Shown here: piece after piece, positions 40,688-49,680 of the stretch | Layout of the letters: each line of letters opens with the position of its first letter | Position numbering within the stretch: position 1 is the first letter of the stretch | From: JBBQTU01 sp038213005 | GTDB taxonomy: Bacteria > Planctomycetota > Phycisphaerae > Tepidisphaerales > Tepidisphaeraceae | Assembly: GCA_038213005.1 (NCBI GenBank) | Contig: JBBQTU010000004.1 | Coordinates: 1-56,389, forward strand | DNA length: 56,389 nucleotides | Direction of reading: 5' to 3' | Position numbers and translations under genes: made by a program | The notes under the pieces: model-generated | What the model was told of the DNA's origin: nothing | Seen by the model: only the letters and a program-made list of their open reading frames with translations | The model's database searches: none

Positions 40688-42967
40688 ATGCCCAGCATCG
40701 CCCTGATTCAATCCGGCAGTCACTGTGTCACATGGACCCTTGGCGGTAAGGATTTTGAACTGGCGGGCCGGGTGATGCTGCCGCCGGCCGATTCCCATGT
40801 TGTGATTGCAGCCGACCGGGCAAAGGGCCATTATGGCGACTCCTCCCGCTGGTCCATTCGGACACGCATCGAGAACGGCTCGCTGCTGCTGTTTGAACAC
40901 GATAGCGGCGGCCATGTTCAGTGGACGCTGGAGGCTTGCGGGCAGAAGGCATTCACCCATCGCCAGTTCTGGAAGACGGAGATGGGTCCGTCCTTGCCTG
41001 CGGTTCGGCTGGGCGGTTTTTCGCAATATGGCCAGCTCTTTGATTTCCGCGACTGGGTGGCGCTGGTGCAGGGGGAAGACTGCCTGCTGATCTGTGCCCT
41101 GCGGCCGGGCATGTGGGAAAAACCGTGCCTGGTAAAGGCGAGTTTTTCCGATGGCCGGTTGCGGCTGGAATCCGTCCCCGCACCGGGCGGATCGCGGCGC
41201 ATCCTGATGTTCACCTGGGGCAAAGCAGCGGACCTGCTGCGCGAATCTGCCGAAAAGTTTCCCTACTTTAGCCCCGACGGCGGCCATGTGGCTGGTGCAG
41301 CATCGAAAATGGCCGTACATGGCTTTGCCCGGCCGCAGCGATTGGCCAACATCCGGCGTTTGGCCCGCGCCACCGGTCCTGCGCAGCCGTTGTCTGGACC
41401 GGCGGCACCGGCTCTATCGCCTGCCGACCTGCAGGCCACCCTGGCCACGATTCACCAATTCGCCGCCGATCTCTCTCGTGAGGGGTGGCTGCACCCGATG
41501 GGCAACCCCGTTGCCATTCGCCCCCTGGTGCCGGCGCTCATCTGTTTTCATCTGGCGGATGTCGCCGGGCAGTGGACGCCGCGGCAGCGACAGGAGGCGG
41601 TGGAGAATATTGCCACGCTGGCCGAGCTGATCCGCCGCAGCGAGTTTTATCCGCACCGCTGGGCGATGAAACCGCCGGAGGTTCCCTATTCCAACGACTC
41701 GCTCTATCGGGGAATGCTCAACCAGAACTTTCATACCGACTGCTACAGCCTTGTGGGCGTGGCGGGGTGCATCCTGGCGGATCACCCCTGGGCCAGGCAA
41801 TGGCGCAGCCATGCCGTCCGGCAATTACAGGCCCAACTGCAGAGCTTTGTCTGGCCGGGGGCTGAAGGGCGATATGAAAACGGCGCGGCTTGGGAAGAGA
41901 GCCACACCTATGCCATTCATGTTATTCGGACTCTGGCTCCACTGCTGCTGGCGCTAAAGTCGTTTCCTGAAGGAAAAGAGCTGCCAAGCGACCCCCGATG
42001 GGTTGGCCTGTGCCGATTCTTTGTCCGCGTCCTCTCTCCGCCGGATCGCTTGCACGGCGGCCAGCGCGTCATCCCGGCCATTGGTGATCATCACATTGAC
42101 TCCGATTGGGCCAGTTGCACCTTCGCTTGGATGGCAACGCTTTTGCCACAGTATGCCGATGAGTTTTTGTGGGCCTGGAACGCCACCGGGCGGTACACCG
42201 GAAACCCGGCGAATCCGATGCATCAGATGCTCCGGCCGCCGACGATCGCGGCCGACATGCCGGCGGCCTGGCCGCTTCCTTCGCTCCCGGCCATCGCCGA
42301 TTACCCCGGCTATGGCGTGGTTGCCCGGCATGATGCCGGGCAGGTGGACGAGGCACTGCTGGTGGTCCGCTGCGGCCAGGCCTGGGGACACTATCATCAC
42401 GATCAGGGAAGCTTCTGGTGGTGGGCCAGGGGACAACTGCTCTGCTGCGATGCGGATCTTGGCAGCGGGGAACTCAAGTTTAAGCATGAGGGACACAACA
42501 TCCTGGGCTACCCCGGCCGAACTCCCATGCAGTACATTGGCCGCCAGCCTTTTATCGCCCATGGCCAAACGCTGGCGGATGGCTACAGCATCACCTGCTC
42601 CATCCCGGTGATGCAGTGGCAGGTGCCTGGCCAGATAGAACCTGTCCCAGCCAACCCCCCACCGCACCATCAACGGATTGTGCTCTGGCACGCCAGCACC
42701 GACTCACTTGAGATTCACGATACCCCCTCTGACAGCCCTGATGGCAAGGTACACTGGAATCTCCATGTGCCGGCGCTCCATGCAGCACAGGTATCGGCTA
42801 GCGAAGTGCGGTTTGATCTGGAGAACAACCTGATACTGAAAGTGAGCCTGCCGCATCCCCAGGTCGTCCACCTTCGCCAGACCGGGCGCACCTGGTGGCT
42901 GCAGGCGGAGTATCCCGAATGCAGGCTCGTACATAGTCTTAAAGTGATTAGAAACTCTTCGGTATGA
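40688..42967 (+). CDS. Heparinase II/III-like polysaccharide lyase
   Basis: A 759-residue protein. The C-terminal half has the heparinase II/III signature GHYHHDQGSFWWWARGQLLCCDADLGSGE...HEGHNILGY (about residues 566-605), with the catalytic/metal His residues of the beta-sandwich. The central part is an alpha/alpha toroid (WEESHTYAIHVIRTLAPLLL, NQNFHTDCYSLVG). The substrate would be an acidic polysaccharide. No signal peptide was found. The ATG at 40688 was preferred to a longer frame overlapping the RAYT. Inserted just after a RAYT and followed by the 117-bp repeat, it looks like part of an acquired segment. Confidence 0.78.
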   Translation: MPSIALIQSGSHCVTWTLGGKDFELAGRVMLPPADSHVVIAADRAKGHYGDSSRWSIRTRIENGSLLLFEHDSGGHVQWTLEACGQKAFTHRQFWKTEMGPSLPAVRLGGFSQYGQLFDFRDWVALVQGEDCLLICALRPGMWEKPCLVKASFSDGRLRLESVPAPGGSRRILMFTWGKAADLLRESAEKFPYFSPDGGHVAGAASKMAVHGFARPQRLANIRRLARATGPAQPLSGPAAPALSPADLQATLATIHQFAADLSREGWLHPMGNPVAIRPLVPALICFHLADVAGQWTPRQRQEAVENIATLAELIRRSEFYPHRWAMKPPEVPYSNDSLYRGMLNQNFHTDCYSLVGVAGCILADHPWARQWRSHAVRQLQAQLQSFVWPGAEGRYENGAAWEESHTYAIHVIRTLAPLLLALKSFPEGKELPSDPRWVGLCRFFVRVLSPPDRLHGGQRVIPAIGDHHIDSDWASCTFAWMATLLPQYADEFLWAWNATGRYTGNPANPMHQMLRPPTIAADMPAAWPLPSLPAIADYPGYGVVARHDAGQVDEALLVVRCGQAWGHYHHDQGSFWWWARGQLLCCDADLGSGELKFKHEGHNILGYPGRTPMQYIGRQPFIAHGQTLADGYSITCSIPVMQWQVPGQIEPVPANPPPHHQRIVLWHASTDSLEIHDTPSDSPDGKVHWNLHVPALHAAQVSASEVRFDLENNLILKVSLPHPQVVHLRQTGRTWWLQAEYPECRLVHSLKVIRNSSV

Positions 42968-43151
42968 CAACATCATCAGCTATTGACCTCTCCCACCTCG
43001 CATGGACGCTCCGCGGCTGGCGTCCATGGTTCTCGTGCAACCAGATTTCCATGGAGACGGGCATCGTCCTGCAACCGGATATTGGCCCGGTGCCGGTGAA
43101 GGTGCCTGGCTCGGCCCAGCAAGCCCTGTGCGATGCGGAGATTCAGAAACC

Positions 43152-43268
43152 GAAAAGGGGCTTGGATTCGTCCCCGGTAAAAGATGATGAGTCGTCCTCT
43201 GTTGCCAGCTCTGGGCGCAGCTTGTAGCGTTATGATATGGTAAGTGGAAGTTGTATTTGCCAGGCGAC
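43152..43268 (+). repeat. 117-bp dispersed repeat, copy 2
   Basis: Aligns without gaps to 25234-25350; the best-preserved stretch contains CAGCTTGTAGCGTTATG. The right terminal inverted repeat found in copy 1 is not present here, so this copy is truncated. It is followed by a GGTGGGT...ACCCACC hairpin (about 43277-43301). Confidence 0.7.
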
Positions 43269-43360
43269 AGTGCGTAGGGTGGGTACGTACTCGAACCCAC
43301 CTTTGCCGGGCGTGTCTGGCCAAGGTGGGTCGGGGCTTCCTTTTTCGAGGAGATGATCCA

Positions 43361-43891
43361 ATGACGGTCACGGAATGGTCTACATTTGGATTGAGCATTA
43401 TTGGCGTGTTGTCTTGGCTGCCATGGATATTTGAAAAATGGGCAAAGCCCAAGCTCAAATTACGGTTGATCAGTCATTATGCAAATGGCGGCAAATACAA
43501 TGGGAACGGGGGGATGCTCTACTTTGTGGCACTAAATGCCATCTCGCTCAGGAAACCTTTTCACATTAACGAAGTGGAGATCACAGTTGATGGACGTCGT
43601 GGCAGTTTGTACTGGGCGAGATTCAATAAGTGGACTGGGCCGAAAAGTGAGTAATTGACGTTAAAACTTAAACCGGAAGATACACTTCCATTTGTCGGGA
43701 CAATTCCCCAGGACATGACCAAAACGCTGTACTTGACATTTAGAGTAGAAGGAGCGGAAGCCAAACAATTTGAACGGATGGATATTGTACTTAAGGGACA
43801 TTCGGGTAAAGGAAGAATCACAATACACAACAAGGATATCAACGGAGATCAGATACTCTGGGATGATCGTATCTGGAAGACAGAAATCTAA
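43361..43891 (+). pseudogene. Unknown membrane protein gene interrupted by an in-frame TAA
   Basis: The ATG at 43361 has AGGAG upstream. The frame codes for one N-terminal transmembrane segment (STFGLSIIGVLSWLPWIFEKW) and 97 residues ending GPKSE, then TAA (43652-43654), then continues in the same frame as LTLKLKPEDTLPFVGTIPQDM...LWDDRIWKTEI to 43891. The two halves read as one beta-rich protein of about 175 residues. A TTG right after the stop could start a second product instead. The family is unknown. Base composition is more AT-rich than that of its neighbours. Confidence 0.6.
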
Positions 43892-43910
43892 TGGGCTTGG
43901 GTGGAATATT

Positions 43911-43916
43911 CTATAA
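43911..43916 (+). promoter_or_regulatory. Possible -10 box of the HigA-like gene
   Basis: TATAAT about 42 nt before the ATG at 43958; this gene has a conventional AGGAG site, unlike the leaderless candidates. Confidence 0.35.
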
Positions 43917-43957
43917 TTCGCTTCCTGACGATAGCCATCCGGAAACCAGGAGTTCCC

Positions 43958-44326
43958 ATGGCCACCCAAATCCTTTCTCCCGGCGAATTCATTCACGAAG
44001 AGCTTGAAACTCGCGGCTGGACTCAGGCAACCTTTGCCCACATCCTTGGCCGCCCCCTTCAGACTATCAACCAGATCATCAATGGCAGGAAAGCCATCAC
44101 CGCGGAGACGACCAAGAAGATCGCCGCTGCCTTTGGCACCAGCGCCGAGGTCTGGATGAACCTGGAAGTCACTTGGCAACTTCACCGTGCCCCAAGACCG
44201 GACCAGCGCATCCTTGAACGAGTTAGACAGGTGGCCGGAGGCGTGCAACCGCTGGCAATTGTTCATTATCCCTCGCGTCCTCGCCGCCCCGGCGCCCCAA
44301 AGCCCACCAAAAACTTTCCCCGTTGA
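43958..44326 (+). CDS. HigA-like XRE antitoxin, apparently orphan
   Basis: A 122-residue protein with the HigA pattern: SPGEFIHEELETRGWTQATFAHILGRPLQTINQIINGRKAITAETTKKIAAAFGTSAEVWMNLE. It binds DNA through the helix-turn-helix and usually represses a higBA operon. No HigB toxin precedes it: the upstream gene is the TAA-split membrane protein. Either it is solitary or its partner is unrecognised. AGGAG 6 nt before the ATG supports the start. Confidence 0.85.
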   Translation: MATQILSPGEFIHEELETRGWTQATFAHILGRPLQTINQIINGRKAITAETTKKIAAAFGTSAEVWMNLEVTWQLHRAPRPDQRILERVRQVAGGVQPLAIVHYPSRPRRPGAPKPTKNFPR

Positions 44327-44434
44327 CCGGGCGGATGTGTAAGCTACGATACTTTCAGTCGGGCGGAAGGCGGCTCCACGGCGGGGCGCGTCGCTCGTCA
44401 GCATCGGATTCATCCCACTGAGTAAGGAGCGATC

Positions 44435-46213
44435 ATGCAGCGTTCAAAGCGTGTCCTGGCGGCGGCCGGTTTCCTGGCGGTCTTTGCTGCGGCGAGGCTC
44501 GGCCTGGCCCAGTCTATCGCGACCGTTCCCGATGATGCGGTCCTGATGGTCAAGGTCAATAACCTCCAGAAGGTCAGCCAGAAGGTCGGCAAGCTTTGCG
44601 AGCAGTGGGGCATCTCGGCCATCGCGCCAGAGTCGCTCGATCCCCTGGGCTTCCTTCAGACCCGGACCCAGATCAAGAAGGGCGTCAACCTCGCCGGCGA
44701 AGCCGCCGTCGTCATGCTCGAGCCGGGGCAGGGCCCCCCTCCCATGATCTTTATGATCCCCGTCACCGACTACCAGGCCTTCCTGGGCAACTTCCAGAAC
44801 ACCACCGTCGACGGAGCCATCACCAATATCTCCCTGCCCCCCGATGGCGAGCCCGCGTTTGTCGCGAACTGGGGTTCGTTCGCCGTTCTGGCCCTCGACA
44901 AGACGCTGCTGGAGACCAAGCTCGCCTCCACCGCCTTTCCCGCCCAGGCCGCCAAGCAGATGGCCGGACGCGATGTCGTCGCCTACGTCAACTTCCGCGC
45001 TTTCCGTGACAAGGCCGTCGGCTTCCTGGGCTTCGGCAAGTCCATGGCCCTCTCGCAACTCGACCAGCAGGCCAAGCGCGGGGCAACGGCCGAGCAGCGA
45101 AAGCTCCTGCCCATGGCCAAGGCCGCCATGGGGCAAGTGTTCGCCGGTTTTGAGCACGTCCTGAAAGACACCCACGCCGCGACCTATGGCCTCGCCATCG
45201 TCGATGAGGGCATTCAGATCACCACCCTCTGCGAGTTCGAGCCCGACAGCTATCTCGCCCAGACCGCCGCGAAGGTTAAGAACGTTCAGGGCAACTTCGC
45301 CGCCGGCGTGCCCGATGGTCAGTACGTGGCTGTCGGCGGCCTGCTGCTTGACTCGCCCGTCTACGCCCAACTGGTGGACGACGCGGCCGCTCCGGTGCTC
45401 GTCGAAGTCGCCAAGATGGGCGCTGAGATGAAGCCCATCGCCGACTATGTCGCGGCGATGAAAGGCTCGCTGGCCGCCACCAAACGCTACTCATTCGCCG
45501 TCGCCGGCAACGATCAGAAGGCCGGCGAAGCTCCGCTGATCAGCGCGCTGGCCGTGGTCGAGGGCGACGCCAAGGCGCTTCGCGCGGCCCAGAACACCAT
45601 GATCCAGTCTCAGGACCAGTTCATGAAGCTCTTGGACTTCCAACACGCCGGCGGGGTCGCCAAGACCGAGATCAAGCCCGGCGCAAAGACGATCGATGGC
45701 GTCTCGTTCGATGAGTTGACCGTCACGATGACCGGCGTGCCGGCCGGTTCGCCCCAGGCCGCCATGCAGAAGGTGATCTATGGCCCCGCGGGCATGAAGG
45801 GCTACATCGGCGAGGTCAATCCTCAGACGATGCTGGCGTGCCAGTTCGGCGATGATGCCATGCTCCAGAAAGGTGTCGAAGCCGCCCGTGCCCGCAAGAC
45901 CACCTTCCTCGATGCCAACATCAAGCAGGTCTCCGCCAAGCTGCCCGAGACCCGCTTCGTCGAGATGTATTTCAGCGTGGACCAGGGCGCTGCGATGATC
46001 TCCAAGGTGATGCAGTCGCTCACCGGCCAGCCGCTGCCGATGGACCTGCCCGCCGGGCAGCCGCCGATCGGCATGTCGGCCTCCACCGAAGGCGCCAGCA
46101 TCCGCGCGGATGTCTTTGTCCCCTCGGCGGTGATCCAGAACATCGTCGGCGCCATCATGCAGATGGAAATGGGCAAGATGATGGACAACAAGAAGCAGGA
46201 CGGCGGCATGTAA
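44435..46213 (+). CDS. Secreted protein of unknown function
   Basis: A 592-residue protein with a clear signal peptide (RVLAAAGFLAVFAAARLGLAQ). The remainder is low in Cys and alternates strands and helices (VPDDAVLMVKVNNLQKVSQKVGKL; PVTDYQAFLGNF; YFSVDQGAAMISKVMQ), resembling the DUF3352-like secreted proteins common in planctomycetes. The function is unknown. AAGGAG is well placed before the ATG. A terminator-like hairpin follows the stop. Confidence 0.75.
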   Translation: MQRSKRVLAAAGFLAVFAAARLGLAQSIATVPDDAVLMVKVNNLQKVSQKVGKLCEQWGISAIAPESLDPLGFLQTRTQIKKGVNLAGEAAVVMLEPGQGPPPMIFMIPVTDYQAFLGNFQNTTVDGAITNISLPPDGEPAFVANWGSFAVLALDKTLLETKLASTAFPAQAAKQMAGRDVVAYVNFRAFRDKAVGFLGFGKSMALSQLDQQAKRGATAEQRKLLPMAKAAMGQVFAGFEHVLKDTHAATYGLAIVDEGIQITTLCEFEPDSYLAQTAAKVKNVQGNFAAGVPDGQYVAVGGLLLDSPVYAQLVDDAAAPVLVEVAKMGAEMKPIADYVAAMKGSLAATKRYSFAVAGNDQKAGEAPLISALAVVEGDAKALRAAQNTMIQSQDQFMKLLDFQHAGGVAKTEIKPGAKTIDGVSFDELTVTMTGVPAGSPQAAMQKVIYGPAGMKGYIGEVNPQTMLACQFGDDAMLQKGVEAARARKTTFLDANIKQVSAKLPETRFVEMYFSVDQGAAMISKVMQSLTGQPLPMDLPAGQPPIGMSASTEGASIRADVFVPSAVIQNIVGAIMQMEMGKMMDNKKQDGGM

Positions 46214-46249
46214 GCGCCGGCGTCCTGCCTGAGTCACTCCCGATCCAGC

Positions 46250-46290
46250 GAAACATGCTTCCGCCACAAGCGGAGGCATGTTTCCTTTTA
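46250..46290 (+). terminator. Rho-independent terminator
   Basis: GAAACATGCTTCCGC pairs with GCGGAGGCATGTTTC (one G-T pair) around CACAA, followed by CCTTTTA. It ends the secreted-protein transcript and lies before the convergent mcsB. Confidence 0.75.
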
Positions 46291-46303
46291 TGGCGTGGCA
46301 GGC

Positions 46304-46346
46304 CGAAGTCCATCAACATGGGTGGCAGGCTCAGGCCGGTACTCCG
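46304..46346 (-). repeat. 43-bp dispersed repeat, copy B
   Basis: Reverse complement of 4039-4081 at about 39 of 43 positions. A weaker third copy in the opposite orientation (CGGAGTACCGATATGGCGATG) begins at about 46379, so the locus is an inverted pair. Confidence 0.55.
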
Positions 46347-46439
46347 GAATGAGCATGGGGCGAACATCATGGCCATCTCGGAGTACCGATATGGCGATGC
46401 CCCCCCGATTTTAAGTTGGCATCAGTGCGACGCAGTACC

Positions 46440-47495
46440 CTAGCCCGCGCCCAGGCGGGTGCGGACGTAGTCGGCGCGGGCCGCGCGGCGGGCGTCGCCT
46501 TCAAGCTTCTTGTTCTGCATCTTCTGCAGATGGGCCGTCTGAGTCAGCAGGAACAGCTCGTTCACCGTGTTGATGTCGATGTCTTTGACGCGGCCCATGT
46601 TGATGCCCAGGCGCACGTGGCTGAGCAGAAACAGCACCTCTTCGCTGGTCAGCAGGCGCGCGTTACGCAGCAGCCCGATGGCGCGAAAGACCCGGTCGTC
46701 CAGAGCGCTGGTGCGCTCGTTAAGCAGCATGCGGCGGGCGTGGATCTCGTATTCGACGATCTTGGGGGCGATCAGCGTGCGGAACTCGTCGATGATCTGC
46801 TGTTCGCTCTTGCCCAGGCTGGTCTGGTTGCTGATCTGGTAGAAGTCGCCGGTGGCCTCGGTGCCTTCGCCATACAGCCCGCGGACGGCCAGGCGCAGGT
46901 CCTTCGCGGCCCGGAAGACCTTTTCAATCTCGCCGGTGAGTTTCAGGGCCGGCAGGTGCAGCATCACGCTGACGCGCAGGCCCGTGCCGACGTTGGTTGG
47001 GCAGGCCGTGAGATAGCCAAACCGCGGGTGGAAGGCGAAATCCAGCCGGCTCTCCAGTGAGTCGTCAATGGCGTTGATCTGCTCCCATGCCTCGTCGAGT
47101 TGCAGCCCGCTGCGCATCACCTGCATGCGGAGGTGATCTTCCTCGTTGACCATGATCGCCATGCTCTCGTCGGGCGACAACGCCACGCCGCGGGCACCTT
47201 CAGCGACGGCCAGGGGCTTACTGATCAGATGTCGCTCGACCAGCAGTTGGCGGTCCAGTTCGGGGGCGTCGGCCAGGTCGACGTAGAGCACCTTTGGCGC
47301 CAGTTCGGCAGCCAGGATGCTGTCGCGAAGCCGCAGGGCCAACGCCTGGCGATCCGGCGCCGAGCAGCGGCTGAGGAAGGCGAAGCCGGCCACGTTGCGT
47401 GCCAGACGGATGCGCGAGGAGATGACCACCTCGCACATCGGCCCGCTGCCGCGAAGCCATTCACCGGCCCGTTGTGTCAGGTCGCTAAGCTTCAT
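46440..47495 (-). CDS. mcsB: Protein arginine kinase
   Basis: Phosphorylates protein arginines to mark them for ClpCP-type proteolysis. The 351 residues match the ATP:guanido phosphotransferase family: VVISSRIRLARNVAGFAF at the N-terminus, SPDESMAIMVNEEDHLRMQ, the catalytic CPTNVGTGLRVSVMLHLPAL (Cys, Arg of the phosphate site) and EATGDFYQISNQ. The ATG overlaps the mcsA stop (ATGA). Confidence 0.95.
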   Translation of the reverse strand: MKLSDLTQRAGEWLRGSGPMCEVVISSRIRLARNVAGFAFLSRCSAPDRQALALRLRDSILAAELAPKVLYVDLADAPELDRQLLVERHLISKPLAVAEGARGVALSPDESMAIMVNEEDHLRMQVMRSGLQLDEAWEQINAIDDSLESRLDFAFHPRFGYLTACPTNVGTGLRVSVMLHLPALKLTGEIEKVFRAAKDLRLAVRGLYGEGTEATGDFYQISNQTSLGKSEQQIIDEFRTLIAPKIVEYEIHARRMLLNERTSALDDRVFRAIGLLRNARLLTSEEVLFLLSHVRLGINMGRVKDIDINTVNELFLLTQTAHLQKMQNKKLEGDARRAARADYVRTRLGAG

Positions 47496-48001
47496 GCTGT
47501 GGTGTCCTGCTTCTGCTCCAGTTCGCGAATCTGATCGCGAAGCCTGGCGGCATTCTCATAGTCCTCGCCCTCGACACATCGCGCCAGATCCTTTCGCAGC
47601 CGGGCCAGGATCACCTGGCGTTTCTGGGCGGCGTCGCCGGAGCCAACGCGCTTCGGGGCCTTGCCGACGTGATGCGTAGCGCCCTCATGCGCCCGCTGCA
47701 CCAGCGGGGTGAGCTGCTCCTCATAGATCTCGTAGTCATGGGCACAGCCCAGGAGCCCCTGCTGACGGAACTCGGCCCAGGTGATGCCGCACTGGTCGCA
47801 GGCGGCGGGCTCTTCATGCACATTGCCGGCGTGCTGCAGGACGAAGTTGGTCAGCAGTTCATTGATCGGGGTGTGGCCTTTCATGGGCACAGCGCCAAGC
47901 TTGCCGGCACACTGCTCGCACAGATGCTTCTCGATCTTCTTCCCGTTGTGGATCTCCACAACGTGAACGGTGGCCGGCTTTTTGCAGTTTTCGCAGTTCA
48001 T
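47492..48001 (-). CDS. mcsA: McsA, UVR-domain activator of the arginine kinase
   Basis: A 169-residue zinc-binding protein: two Cys pairs at the N-terminus (MNCENCKKP, LCEQCAG), another pair (CDQCGITWAEF) and a C-terminal UVR motif (LARCVEGEDYENAARLRDQIREL). It activates McsB. The pair overlaps by 4 nt, in the order mcsA-mcsB. No ctsR or clpC gene is adjacent, unlike in Firmicutes. Confidence 0.93.
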   Translation of the reverse strand: MNCENCKKPATVHVVEIHNGKKIEKHLCEQCAGKLGAVPMKGHTPINELLTNFVLQHAGNVHEEPAACDQCGITWAEFRQQGLLGCAHDYEIYEEQLTPLVQRAHEGATHHVGKAPKRVGSGDAAQKRQVILARLRKDLARCVEGEDYENAARLRDQIRELEQKQDTTA

Positions 48002-48039
48002 GTCGCGTTTCCGATCTTCCCCTAATGGTATTTGCCCGG

Positions 48040-48414
48040 TCAGTGGGAATCAATGAAACGCACGACCGCGCAGTTCTCGGGGGTTTCCCAGATCTCCACC
48101 GCCAGCAGCGTCACGCGGGCCGGCAGCTTCAGCGACTGCCCGATATATAGGGCGACGTTCTCGGCCGACGGATTCGCCTCGGCGAACGCCGGCAACTCGT
48201 TGAGGTGGTGGTTGTGAAAGCCGTCGATGATCCGGTGCATGCGGCGCTCGAGCTGGTGAAAATCCATCACCACGCCGATGGCGTCGAGCTTTTCGGCCGC
48301 CACGGTGACTTTAACCTGCCAGTTATGCCCATGCAGCGGCTCGATGGATCCATCGTAGAGCCGAAGCTGGTGCGACGCACAGAACCCTGCGGTGGCCGAT
48401 ATCTCAAACATCAT
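48040..48414 (-). CDS. queD: 6-carboxytetrahydropterin synthase
   Basis: Makes 6-carboxy-tetrahydropterin in queuosine/7-deazaguanine synthesis. Zinc ligands: His in CASHQLRL and the pair in HGHNWQV. The catalytic region with NPSAENVALYIGQSL and a Glu near the end (LAVEIWETPENCAVV) is present. The ATG at 48414 (a second ATG is next to it) was chosen over a longer frame because a TACAAT box lies 8 nt upstream. Confidence 0.92.
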   Translation of the reverse strand: MMFEISATAGFCASHQLRLYDGSIEPLHGHNWQVKVTVAAEKLDAIGVVMDFHQLERRMHRIIDGFHNHHLNELPAFAEANPSAENVALYIGQSLKLPARVTLLAVEIWETPENCAVVRFIDSH

Positions 48415-48422
48415 GGCGAGGG

Positions 48423-48428
48423 ATTGTA
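48423..48428 (-). promoter_or_regulatory. -10-like box of queD
   Basis: On the minus strand TACAAT ends 8 nt before the ATG at 48414, without a ribosome site. Confidence 0.45.
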
Positions 48429-48465
48429 CGGCACCGCTCGCCACAATGCATGAAGGCATCCTTGG

Positions 48466-49311
48466 TCACGGGACGCGCGGGGCGCCCGCAGGCTGCAATT
48501 GCAGGGTTCCCATCGCCTTGGGCGAGATATGGGGGCAGCCGTTCAGCACCGGCGCCCAGTTCATGGCGACGAACACACGCTGGGTGCTCCCCGGCTGCAG
48601 CAGCCGATCGTAGCGGAGCAGATTGGCCCGCATCACCTGATCCGCCTGGAAGGACTTGCGGCCCAGCCGGCGGCAGACGGACTCGGCGGGAACCGCGATG
48701 TCGGCGACCCATCCGCCGGGCACTGCCTGTGCGGCCGTTCGCAGACCGTCGCAGGTCCAGCTCATATCCGTCCAGAAATCCCGGCCGACCACCACATCGG
48801 TCAGCCGCCCGAACGCCCCGGTCGCCGGGTCGGCCGTCAGCGTGTGACACGCATCGAGCACCTGGTTGGTGGGCGTCACCTCGATCTCGTAATACTGGCG
48901 GGCGTCGCCCACAATATCCAGGAACAGCTCCACGACCGCGCCCTCATAGTGAGGCTTGTCGCGGCCGGTGTGGGGGCTGAACAGGTCGCCGCCCTTGGAC
49001 TCAAATCGCAGGTAGAGAAACTGTTCATCCCACAGCAGGCGGGCCACGGTCGGCACAGAGGGGGTCGCCGGATCGTCCGGCCGCAGCGACAGGGTGAACG
49101 TCCTGGCCGGCGCCTGTTGCCAGGCCGGGTCGGCCGGGTCGGCCGTCACCTTGGGTTTCACCTCGGCGTGCGGGACGCTCCACTGCGGTACGGTCAGCGA
49201 CTCGCGGGTCGTCGCCTTGGCCGGCTCCTCTGCCGCGATCCCGCAATTCGCCATGGCGAAAAACCCCGCGGCGGCAACCAGCATCCATCTCATAGCGTTG
49301 TGTGATCTCAT
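48466..49311 (-). CDS. Secreted CBM9/DOMON-like protein
   Basis: A 281-residue protein with signal peptide (MLVAAAGFFAMANCGIA) and a family 9-like sugar-binding beta-sandwich: PADPAWQQAPARTFTL, LWDEQFLYLRFESKG, VVELFLDIVGDARQYYEIEVTPTNQVLDA, GWVADIAVP, FVAMNWAP. It probably binds carbohydrate or haem-like ligands on the outside. The ATG at 49311 was chosen because GGAGG lies 7 nt upstream. Confidence 0.82.
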   Translation of the reverse strand: MRSHNAMRWMLVAAAGFFAMANCGIAAEEPAKATTRESLTVPQWSVPHAEVKPKVTADPADPAWQQAPARTFTLSLRPDDPATPSVPTVARLLWDEQFLYLRFESKGGDLFSPHTGRDKPHYEGAVVELFLDIVGDARQYYEIEVTPTNQVLDACHTLTADPATGAFGRLTDVVVGRDFWTDMSWTCDGLRTAAQAVPGGWVADIAVPAESVCRRLGRKSFQADQVMRANLLRYDRLLQPGSTQRVFVAMNWAPVLNGCPHISPKAMGTLQLQPAGAPRVP

Positions 49312-49392
49312 CCGAGTCCTCCGAGCCAGGGCAGCCATGGTGATTCTCGATACGGCCCAGCATAGTAGAGCGCGCCACAGGCAAAGCAACAC

Positions 49393-49680
49393 AGGCCGTC
49401 GCCCTCAGGCGGTGGCCATCACATCGGCAAGCGTGCCACGAACGCGGCAGCAGGAGAAAGAGCGACTCACGCAGAGGCGCAGAGCCGCAGAGAGACGCTT
49501 GAACGCCTCTGTGCCTCTCTGCATCGCAGTTTACCCGCCGGGGCGGGCGACGCTGCGTGAGCTACTCGGTTTTTTCCCACGATTCCTGTTGTGCAACCAC
49601 ACGAGAGCAATTAGAAAAGAGCAGGCGATGAAAATGAAGAGACAGGTCGTCTCGGGTAGCGGGATCCGCCCAGGAGTTTT
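49393..49680. other. Intergenic repeat-like DNA
   Basis: A GCAGAGGCGCAGAG-type stretch near 49471-49494 can pair with GCCTCTGTGCCTCTCTGC near 49505-49522. This simple motif is found in many unrelated bacteria. No gene was seen. Confidence 0.45.

Noticed and set aside
42976..43458. 160-residue minus-strand ORF with a block shared with 25274-25498
   Set aside because: The shared residues come from the 117-bp repeat in both places.
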